Assembly: GCA_041396965.1 (NCBI GenBank)
Contig: JAWKXN010000001.1
Coordinates: 1,364,001-1,428,000 of the forward strand
Length of the DNA: 64,000 nucleotides
Source: Rickettsiales bacterium
GTDB lineage: Bacteria; Pseudomonadota; Alphaproteobacteria; Rickettsiales; SXRF01
Direction: 5' to 3'
Position numbers and translations under genes: made by a program. The notes below the pieces were generated by a model. It made no database searches. It worked only from the letters and a program-made list of their open reading frames with translations, and was not told where the DNA came from. This document shows, in pieces, positions 57,528-64,000 of this stretch. Numbering within the stretch: the stretch's first letter is position 1; each line of letters begins with the position of its first letter.

Positions 57528-60500
57528 CTACACAACAGCAAGTGCCTCATACCCTCTGCCGACTATCGCTGAAATCTGATATATCCTGACGTTTACGCTA
57601 TTTTGAACACTGCCAAAATCAGTTATCTGTTGCGCTGCGCTATAACCAACTGACGGGCTGTTAAGTGAGAGAAAACTACGAACCACACTGCCACCATCCA
57701 TTATCTCCACATCATATAACTCGCTTTGCTCAGCAAGCGGCACATCAACCAAATCCCGCCAATCACCACCCGTGCGGCTTCTTCTCACCCAACTTATGGT
57801 AAGATTGCCACCACCATCACGCGCGCCGCTTATATGTACTACACTATAAGGCTTTAATGCCGCTGCCATATAAGTAAAATCTCGCTCTACGCTTTCTGTT
57901 ATGCTGCCCCCAACACTCACCGCCTTATATTGCCGTTTAAGACCGATTAAATTACTCGCTACTGTTTTTTTAAGTACAGACCCATCAAGCAAAATAAAGC
58001 GTTCACCAGCGACATGGCCGGAAATAGCGTATTCTGTCCCCAGCCTGCCACGCAGCAAACCACTCAGACGATATTGTCCTTCAGCGATAAGTTCGGCATT
58101 CTTAAATTGAATAATCTCATCACCAAGTAAAGCGGCGTTAGCGCCATTTAATACCGCTATCTCATCCACATTCTGTAATGAAGAGTCTCCAATAAGCACG
58201 ACATCAACATAATTCTTTTCGTCAAATACCACAGATCTTCCAGTAGCTAAGCCACCCACCACCGTACCAATAACAGCTGGCTCATCAACAGAGATAAATA
58301 CGGAATAATTATTACCATTATCATCAGAACGATATACTACCGCCCCACCCCAATTATCACCAAGTCCTGATACAGCTACTCTAATAACAGCCGATGACTC
58401 ACTTTCGCTAGGAAATAATGGCAAATCTAAAAGTTCCATCCTACTTACGGCTATCGCTATATTGGATTGTAATAAGCTTTTATCATCCGCCGAAATATCG
58501 CTATAAATATCATAAACCGATACATCCTCAGCGACAGCGCTAACTCTTACCATACTAGGTGAGCCTATATAGGTTGATACTATTCTCATATCATGGGAAG
58601 AGCTGGCGGTATTTATGGTAATAATATCAGCCGGATCCATCGCCGCGTAACGTATTGGCAAATCAAAATTATAAATTGTACGCTCTATCCACTCGTTAAA
58701 CAACGCAATATCAGCTATATTCTTCGCTACCTGATCCGGTATAACCACCGGTAAATCTATAGTAACGCTATCCCTGCTACTCGTTATCTCACGTTGTGAA
58801 TATTGTGTAGATGTTTGATAATTAGACAGACGATTTAGATAAAGCACATTGATACGCTCTGGAAGCTCTATCTCCTGCCTACGAATAATCTTAAATGAAG
58901 TTGCTGATTGCTGGTTATCACTATCTATCAGTAGCCTATCCTCTTCTATACTTAGTGAGCTACTGCCACCCCTTGATACACAGCGCAGTATATAATCACT
59001 TTCTACCACATCAAAAAAATAGGCTCTTCTTAAGTCATCAATCGCCTCACGGATAGTTTTTTGTGAAGTAATCACATATCCCTCAAGCTGCTGACTGATA
59101 GCGCTTACATCAATATCACTCTCCTCAAGACCGGAGCGCGTGGTCAGATCCAAAACCACCGCCGCTAAATTAGAAATCCCAAATTTACCTTGCAGCCAAT
59201 GTCCAGTTTTCCAAACTACATCATCATTCCATACATCTGTCAAATCCGGCCAGTAAGGAAATGGTCGCGCGTCCCACGCCCAAACAAACATATGCTCAAC
59301 CATAGCCGAGTTTTTCCATTGTGACTCGGTTGCCACAACCGCACTACGCTGCGCTCGTAAATCTACCCTACCCTTCGAGTGATAGGGAAACGCGCTACTT
59401 ATGCTGTCAGGAGCGTAAAATACATTCGGCTGATTAGAAGCGCCGTCAACGCTTGGAAAACCATATTCAGTAAACCATATTTTCTTGGATTGAGGAACCC
59501 AACCAGTTGTCTGCGAATCAGGGTTAATATGACTATTTTTCCAAAACCAATCCAAATTCTTCCATGCAAACTGTGGTGTAAGATTTACCTTTGTCGTACG
59601 CTCTTCATCACTATAATACCAATCGTATCCTTCACCAGAAGTCCATCCGGCTTTTATCGCGTCTATATCATAAACCGGAGTAACGCTATCAGTAAGCGGG
59701 AAATAAGCGTCAATACCAATAAAATCAATATCTGATGATGCCCATAAAGGATCCAAATTATACCAACCATTAGCGTCATGATGATACTCTGACCAATCAG
59801 CGGCGTAAGTAACCTTAACTCCACTTCCAACAATTGATTTTACATTCGCCGCAAGACTTACCAGTTCACTTACCGCCGGATAATTACCAGACATATCGGT
59901 AATTCCAGTTAAGGATTTTAACTCTGAGCCTATGGAAAAAGCATCCACTTTATCTTTCACTAAGTTCGCGTAATGGTTTATAAATGTATTATAACCATCT
60001 GTTTTAGTAAAAAAATTAACAACAGTACCTATGCCTCCACTAAGATCACCACGCCATGGTTTGCCACTCAAATCCATAAACAAAATTGGATAGAACATCA
60101 CATTATATCCACGTACCTTAAGCTCATCAAGATAGCGTAATATGCTTGCGTCATCTGGCGTACCACCGTATTGAGGTATATTGTTAATCTGAGTTATGAG
60201 ACGAGCGGTAGAGCGATTATAAGTCGCCGCCGACCAAATATTAGGGCTGGTAGTAGCCCCTTCCTTATATTCAACACCGGGCTTAATACTACATGAAGCT
60301 ATATCCATATTATCAGCGAACCAAGCGATCACCACCGAAACCCAACCAATATTCGGGCAAGTCTGCTCAAGCTGATTAAGAGAAAGTAGTGAATTCGCTA
60401 TACCATTTACGTTATGGCTATTAACCGGCTGTATATTGCCCTGCTGCGCCCACTCAGTCCCTACCTGCACACCAGAAACCTTGTTTACTACCTGTGTATC

Positions 60501-61208
60501 ATAGACAAACTCACCAGCGGCCGGAATCATGGCGACCGCGCTAATCATATCTTCTGCCGTCTCACCCTCATAATCAGCGTAAAGAAACTTTTTCTTAACC
60601 TCAAAGGTAAAGTTAGGAATCCGGTTTCCATAATCAGCTAAAGGGAAATCCTCAAATACCACATATGCAAGACCACGATAAGCAGGAGTTTTATCTATTC
60701 CCTCAATTGATTGAATCAGCGAGTCTGGCAACTGGCTTTCACCACCTTTATAGATACGAATATTATAGCGTGATAGGTCAAGCTGACCAGCGTCCGCCCA
60801 TATTCTTATGATATCGCTTATCTCACCCTCACAAACAGCTACCGCCAGTGTTACCGAATAGCTATATGAGCTAGAAGTCTGACTAACCTTACCGCCACCA
60901 CCTTTACCACCGCCCGCTGAACTAGTAGTAGTAACAATTATCTCTTTAATAGGAAGCGACCAGATTATATTTCCAGCAATACGCACTGTTCCATAAATAA
61001 TTGGTATCATATTACCATATGCCGAGCTTTGCACTGCGAGATCCGCAAGCCTTCCTCCCCTTATCCCGTCAAGTTTGCCATTATTTAGGTTTGAGTCTAT
61101 TATTCCACCCGCTATCCGCCCTAACGCCGAACCAACCCGCGCGCCAAAAGGCAAACCGGTCGCCGCTCCCGCAGCCGAACCTACGGAACTTAAAATAATT
61201 GATGCCAT
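57528..61208 (-). CDS. GTA-type host specificity/tail tip protein (ORFg15-like, TIM-barrel)
   Basis: A 1226-residue protein of the kind encoded by gene 15 of Rhodobacter-type GTAs. The N-terminus is a Gly/Ala-rich tail-protein start (ASIILSSVGSAAGAATG), then VQSSAYGNMIPIIYGT. The middle (about 300-670) is the GTA TIM-barrel: SGKPWRGDLSG, DAFSIGSELKSLTG, IDFIGIDAYFPL, KKIWFTEYGFPSVDGASN and WAWDARPFPYWPD, which looks like a glycoside-hydrolase fold with carboxylates in place. The C-terminal half matches phage tail proteins. It probably forms the baseplate hub or tip that contacts the cell surface. Full length. Confidence 0.92.
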   Translation of the reverse strand: MASIILSSVGSAAGAATGLPFGARVGSALGRIAGGIIDSNLNNGKLDGIRGGRLADLAVQSSAYGNMIPIIYGTVRIAGNIIWSLPIKEIIVTTTSSAGGGKGGGGKVSQTSSSYSYSVTLAVAVCEGEISDIIRIWADAGQLDLSRYNIRIYKGGESQLPDSLIQSIEGIDKTPAYRGLAYVVFEDFPLADYGNRIPNFTFEVKKKFLYADYEGETAEDMISAVAMIPAAGEFVYDTQVVNKVSGVQVGTEWAQQGNIQPVNSHNVNGIANSLLSLNQLEQTCPNIGWVSVVIAWFADNMDIASCSIKPGVEYKEGATTSPNIWSAATYNRSTARLITQINNIPQYGGTPDDASILRYLDELKVRGYNVMFYPILFMDLSGKPWRGDLSGGIGTVVNFFTKTDGYNTFINHYANLVKDKVDAFSIGSELKSLTGITDMSGNYPAVSELVSLAANVKSIVGSGVKVTYAADWSEYHHDANGWYNLDPLWASSDIDFIGIDAYFPLTDSVTPVYDIDAIKAGWTSGEGYDWYYSDEERTTKVNLTPQFAWKNLDWFWKNSHINPDSQTTGWVPQSKKIWFTEYGFPSVDGASNQPNVFYAPDSISSAFPYHSKGRVDLRAQRSAVVATESQWKNSAMVEHMFVWAWDARPFPYWPDLTDVWNDDVVWKTGHWLQGKFGISNLAAVVLDLTTRSGLEESDIDVSAISQQLEGYVITSQKTIREAIDDLRRAYFFDVVESDYILRCVSRGGSSSLSIEEDRLLIDSDNQQSATSFKIIRRQEIELPERINVLYLNRLSNYQTSTQYSQREITSSRDSVTIDLPVVIPDQVAKNIADIALFNEWIERTIYNFDLPIRYAAMDPADIITINTASSSHDMRIVSTYIGSPSMVRVSAVAEDVSVYDIYSDISADDKSLLQSNIAIAVSRMELLDLPLFPSESESSAVIRVAVSGLGDNWGGAVVYRSDDNGNNYSVFISVDEPAVIGTVVGGLATGRSVVFDEKNYVDVVLIGDSSLQNVDEIAVLNGANAALLGDEIIQFKNAELIAEGQYRLSGLLRGRLGTEYAISGHVAGERFILLDGSVLKKTVASNLIGLKRQYKAVSVGGSITESVERDFTYMAAALKPYSVVHISGARDGGGNLTISWVRRSRTGGDWRDLVDVPLAEQSELYDVEIMDGGSVVRSFLSLNSPSVGYSAAQQITDFGSVQNSVNVRIYQISAIVGRGYEALAVV

Positions 61209-61285
61209 AATTTTTCCTTAAAAATTATTAATCTTATTTTATAAAAAAGCTTGATATATGTATGATAAAACAGTAAGTAACTAAA

Positions 61286-61546
61286 ATGTCAGAAGAACAA
61301 AAACCAACCGTAAAACAACAGATAAAAGCATTGGTACAGGAAAATCCATGCACCGCAGGCTCAATAGCATTTGGTAGTGTTGGAGCAGCCGCCGGCAGCT
61401 TACCCGGTGCTATTTTAGGAGCAGCAGGCGGTTGTGGAGTTGGTGTCTTGATGGCAGAACATGCGGCAAGTAAAAGAGAACTTGGCGAACTTAACTCACC
61501 ACAAACTCCTGATAGTTCTATCCGATCAGAAATTATAAAGAAATAA
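61286..61546 (+). CDS. Small glycine-zipper-like hypothetical protein
   Basis: An 86-residue protein with a polar N-terminus (MSEEQKPTVKQQIKAL) and a long Gly/Ala-rich hydrophobic segment (GSVGAAAGSLPGAILGAAGG) resembling glycine-zipper membrane proteins. It is on the plus strand between tail genes g14 and g15, seven bases from the end of g14. No strong ribosome site. It could be an inserted independent gene. Function unknown. Confidence 0.5.
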   Translation: MSEEQKPTVKQQIKALVQENPCTAGSIAFGSVGAAAGSLPGAILGAAGGCGVGVLMAEHAASKRELGELNSPQTPDSSIRSEIIKK

Positions 61547-61553
61547 TAGATCT

Positions 61554-61984
61554 TTATTTAACCCGAAAAGCCGCCACTATCCTGTCTTTCCACCATTCAT
61601 CCAGAATATGCTCAACTACCGCTCGTGCTGGGGCGTAAGCGTGTATTATCGCCTTCTGCCCTTTATATTCACTTACAATAGCTAAATGCTGCGCTCTATC
61701 ACCAATATTAAGTAACAATATATCACCAACCTCAATCTCATCTTTTGGAATTTCTAGCATTAGAGATGATAGTTTTTTCCTAAGTAAATCAGTATCAGGA
61801 TAATGTGGATAGTTTGTCTCATCGTATTTTATAAGAGGTAGTCTCAACTCTTTCGCTACCCCAATCAGTAGACCTAAACAATCAACCCCACCTTTATGAC
61901 ATTGGTTTTTTTAAGCCGTCCTTGATGATGAAAAGACGTACCAACCCATGATCGCGCGGCATGGGCAATATTATAATTACTCAT
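61554..61984 (-). pseudogene. GTA ORFg14-like NlpC/P60 peptidase, frameshifted at a homopolymer
   Basis: The start (MSNYNIAHAARSWVGTSFHHQGRLKK) leads into a run of seven A on the coding strand (61906-61912, T on the plus strand). After it, the normal sequence continues one frame off with CHKGGVDCLGLLIGVAKE, which carries the catalytic cysteine, and later RAQHLAIV with the histidine. One extra A would give a complete 143-residue NlpC/P60 cell-wall hydrolase as in gene 14 of GTAs. The rest is well preserved. Slippage, a recent loss, or a base-call error are all possible. Confidence 0.86.
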
Positions 61985-62119
61985 AAATTCCGTTATTTAT
62001 ATAGTTTTAGGTGCTTGGGATTTAAGGCTTTTCAAACGTTAGTGAATAAGAAATTGCAAAATCAAAAAAACAAGACCAATAGATTATGTCAGTCCTGAAC
62101 CATAACTATCAGATTTTCT

Positions 62120-62617
62120 CTACTCCCGAGATTCTTTGCTATCCTTATCCTTTTGTGGGCGGAAATGTGTACGCATCGTCGGACGGGCGAAAAGCGGACG
62201 TTGCCCCATGCTCTTGGCGTATGCCCAGACCAGACCAGCCATAACCACTATAGACATGCCAAACACCCAAATGGTCGCGGCAATCGTTGAGTTACCATGT
62301 ATACCAATTACCGCCGCCGATACAAACACAGCGACAGCGATAAAAAAACCTAGAACCTGACCAACAATAGAGGTGATTCCATGCACCCTAAGAGCTTGTC
62401 TTTCCCATTCATGGCGGTGCTTTTGCTCCATCTCAAACATGGTAAGAATCATCTTAGCGGAACCATCCACAACATAATTATAGCTCTCCAGAACCTCTGG
62501 ATGCGGTAAAATCTCTACAGTCCTATTCTGATTGCGGTCACGATTACCTCTTTGTTTATAATAACCACCAGTCCTAGTAGGGCGCTGATTCTCGTTGTTA
62601 CCTTCAATCGTCTCCAT
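62120..62617 (-). CDS. DUF2335 membrane protein
   Basis: A 165-residue protein with an HPEVLESYNYVVDGSAKMIL segment and EQKHRHEWERQAL, then two C-terminal membrane helices (GFFIAVAVFVSAAVIGIHG; IWVFGMSIVVMAGLVWAYA). This matches the DUF2335 family of phage-associated membrane proteins, sometimes called holin-like. The ATG at 62617 follows GGAAGAAAG; a TTG at 62641 would extend it by eight residues. It lies between g13 and g14 on the same strand. Confidence 0.82.
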   Translation of the reverse strand: METIEGNNENQRPTRTGGYYKQRGNRDRNQNRTVEILPHPEVLESYNYVVDGSAKMILTMFEMEQKHRHEWERQALRVHGITSIVGQVLGFFIAVAVFVSAAVIGIHGNSTIAATIWVFGMSIVVMAGLVWAYAKSMGQRPLFARPTMRTHFRPQKDKDSKESRE

Positions 62618-62789
62618 TGCTACTTTCTTCCAATTTGCCAATTATGTTTTCAATATCCTGCCCTATGCTTATCCAATCCTTGCGCAAACCCTCAGCGGAA
62701 TTTTTATATGGATAACGATAGAGCAACGGAGAACTAGTAATTTTCAATACTGAAAATATCCCAACAGTAAAATCTCGTATCACTCTCAT
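62604..62789 (-). CDS. Small hypothetical protein before the DUF2335 gene
   Basis: A 61-residue protein (MRVIRDFTVGIFSVL) whose C-terminal KDWISIGQDIENIIGKLEES is helical. Similar short proteins with a W-x3-G-x-D pattern precede membrane genes in some alphaproteobacteria. Its stop lies 14 bases inside the DUF2335 start, so the two appear coupled. There is no good ribosome site. Moderate to low confidence. Confidence 0.5.
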   Translation of the reverse strand: MRVIRDFTVGIFSVLKITSSPLLYRYPYKNSAEGLRKDWISIGQDIENIIGKLEESSNGDD

Positions 62790-62890
62790 GTAGATACCAC
62801 ACCACTCAAATTCATACTCATTTTCATACTATCTTAATAACATTAAAATCATACTGAAAAAACATTTTTTTACTTAATCTATTTTTATAT

Positions 62891-63742
62891 TTATTTTTTT
62901 CTAGTTCCCGCTGTCTCTAACATTGAGTCAATACCAGGAACATGTGGTTCACCTCTAAAATTGATAGCGTTACTATAGCGATTAATACAAGTAGATAAAG
63001 TTTTATCACAACCTTGTGTCATATTATAACTATCACCAACACTTACCAGATATGGCATAGGTAAAACTAAAATTATCCTACCACCACTAATAAATTCTTT
63101 CAATTCCATAGACAAACCAGAATTATCTCCACTGGTAAAACTAATCTTCCCAAAATTATATATTCCACTAGACTCTAAGCGTGTTGAATCAAAAAATTCT
63201 TGATTTGAGGTAACAAAAGTTACACTACCAGAAACTGTAAAAGACGCGGCATCCAACTTACAACGGCTATCGGTAAATGACGCGCGACATGAAGCGGAGT
63301 ACAGCTCACCAAATTTTTGTGAAAGACGCTGCGTAAGCCCTCTTACCTCCACCACAAACTGAGAGGAACGAATCGCTACTTCACCAAGCCACCCTCTTCT
63401 AAGCTTCAATTTTCCTTGTGTAAGGTCACTATAATTTACCATAAAAATTTCTATCTCAGCGAAATCATATAGTCCTGCCATTATATCTTTCTCTTCTATA
63501 TTTTCTGACGACAAAACACCCTCAATATCAAGATTATCAACATTAAGAGAATCTGTATTTTGAATCGCGCTAGGAGTAAACCCACTCGCCGCCTTATATA
63601 TTACCGACTCAACATTTATGTCCAAATCATGATCCGTAAAAGCAAAATTAACACCATCACGTCTTGTAAGCTTCCAACAAGTCGCAAGGGTAGTCACCTC
63701 ACCTGCTATATGTAAAGCGAGCTCATTTGAGATATTTTTCAT
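62891..63742 (-). CDS. GTA ORFg13-like DUF2163 tail protein
   Basis: A 283-residue protein with the DUF2163 signature at the N-terminus (TLATCWKLTRRDGVNFAFTDHD) and at the C-terminus (MTQGCDKTLSTCINRYSNAINFRGEPHVPG), where cysteines may bind a metal cluster. It corresponds to gene 13 of Rhodobacter-type GTAs, part of the baseplate. I choose the ATG at 63742 because GAGG precedes it; a longer frame begins at 63769. Confidence 0.93.
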   Translation of the reverse strand: MKNISNELALHIAGEVTTLATCWKLTRRDGVNFAFTDHDLDINVESVIYKAASGFTPSAIQNTDSLNVDNLDIEGVLSSENIEEKDIMAGLYDFAEIEIFMVNYSDLTQGKLKLRRGWLGEVAIRSSQFVVEVRGLTQRLSQKFGELYSASCRASFTDSRCKLDAASFTVSGSVTFVTSNQEFFDSTRLESSGIYNFGKISFTSGDNSGLSMELKEFISGGRIILVLPMPYLVSVGDSYNMTQGCDKTLSTCINRYSNAINFRGEPHVPGIDSMLETAGTRKK

Positions 63743-63752
63743 GATTTTTCCT

Positions 63753-64000
63753 CTAAACCCTAATTTCAACTAATGGAATATCATTCCAACTACTAACCCC
63801 ATACGAATCAAGGGAAGCTGACAGGCGATCAGTATCAAAACGCACCGGAACATCAAACTCAAAATCAGCGGTAATTATAACACCAACAGCAGGTGCCACT
63901 GAAAATTGTACAACACCTGTAGTATCATCAAGCGTGTAAGAGCTAGATACAACACCATCTAAATATACCACAACACTGTCAGATACCGGCTTATTGATCG
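63753..64000 (-). CDS. GTA ORFg12-like DUF2460 tail protein, C-terminal part
   Basis: The minus-strand frame is open to the right edge. The visible 81 residues include the family end: TGVVQFSVAPAVGVIITADF, then EFDVPVRFDTDRL and WNDIPLVEIRV. DUF2460 is gene 12 of the GTA cluster and forms the distal tail. The N-terminal part lies outside the window. The stop is 10 bases before the g13 start, so the two are in one operon. Confidence 0.92.
   Translation of the reverse strand, partial: INKPVSDSVVVYLDGVVSSSYTLDDTTGVVQFSVAPAVGVIITADFEFDVPVRFDTDRLSASLDSYGVSSWNDIPLVEIRV

Noticed and set aside
55040..64000. Complete prophage
   Set aside because: No integrase, repressor, replication, capsid or terminase genes are visible here; gene types and order match the tail part of a GTA better.

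Overview
This AT-rich 64 kb window reads as chromosomal DNA of an alphaproteobacterium. The evidence is gene order and families typical of that class: a transaldolase start, priA and atpHAGDC; the run DUF3576, leuS, lptE, holA; an NDUFA9-type complex I accessory protein; DUF2125 and DUF2793 proteins; and a tail module resembling genes 12 to 15 of the Rhodobacter-type gene transfer agent (GTA). Genes for glutamate synthase, lysine/peptidoglycan precursor synthesis (dapD) and folate synthesis argue against an extremely reduced symbiont. J-domain and glycine-rich membrane proteins of unknown role would fit a host-associated or predatory lifestyle, but nothing here proves that. The genus cannot be named from the sequence alone.

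Layout. 1-4.4 kb: start of a transaldolase gene (minus strand), a VapBC-like toxin-antitoxin pair, priA, a cluster of short hairpin repeats, and a J-domain membrane protein. 4.7-10.6 kb: the F1 ATP synthase operon, interrupted by a MntA/HepT toxin-antitoxin pair between atpG and atpD and by a small lipoprotein gene between atpD and a short atpC. 10.6-14.4 kb: ArsR regulator, PstS and an OprP/OprO-like porin, probably phosphate or arsenate related. 14.6-18.3 kb: Sel1-repeat protein, YggS, and a major porin with a clear terminator. 18.5-23.9 kb: DUF3576, leuS, lptE, holA, and lipB on the other strand. 24-30.5 kb: tRNA-Leu(GAG), an XRE regulator, a gene behind a sigma-54 type promoter, truncated haemoglobin, a sugar transferase, tRNA-Gln(UUG), a YiiX-like hydrolase and a frameshifted cation efflux gene.

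30.5-36.0 kb: a long multi-hairpin leader before a sodium:solute symporter, an MscS channel, a pilin-like secreted protein, a complete 1036-bp insertion sequence with perfect ends and target duplication but a split transposase, and a secreted protein of unknown function. 36.2-45.6 kb: NDUFA9-like protein, gltD, a secreted protein, gltB, and two unknown proteins. 45.6-54.2 kb: dapD, a lone HNH nuclease, folC-folP-folK, pabC, a DUF2125 protein and pabB, so most of the pterin and p-aminobenzoate branches of folate synthesis lie together. 54.2-64 kb: an alanine-rich protein, endolysin, a second hairpin-repeat cluster, a small membrane protein, DUF2793, and GTA-like tail genes g15, g14 (frameshifted), g13 and g12 (cut by the window edge).

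The most unusual items are the CAGYAG-loop hairpin family present at two loci with different but self-complementary stems, the toxin-antitoxin cassette inside the ATP synthase operon, the structured leader before the symporter gene, and single-base frameshifts at homopolymers in two otherwise well-preserved genes.
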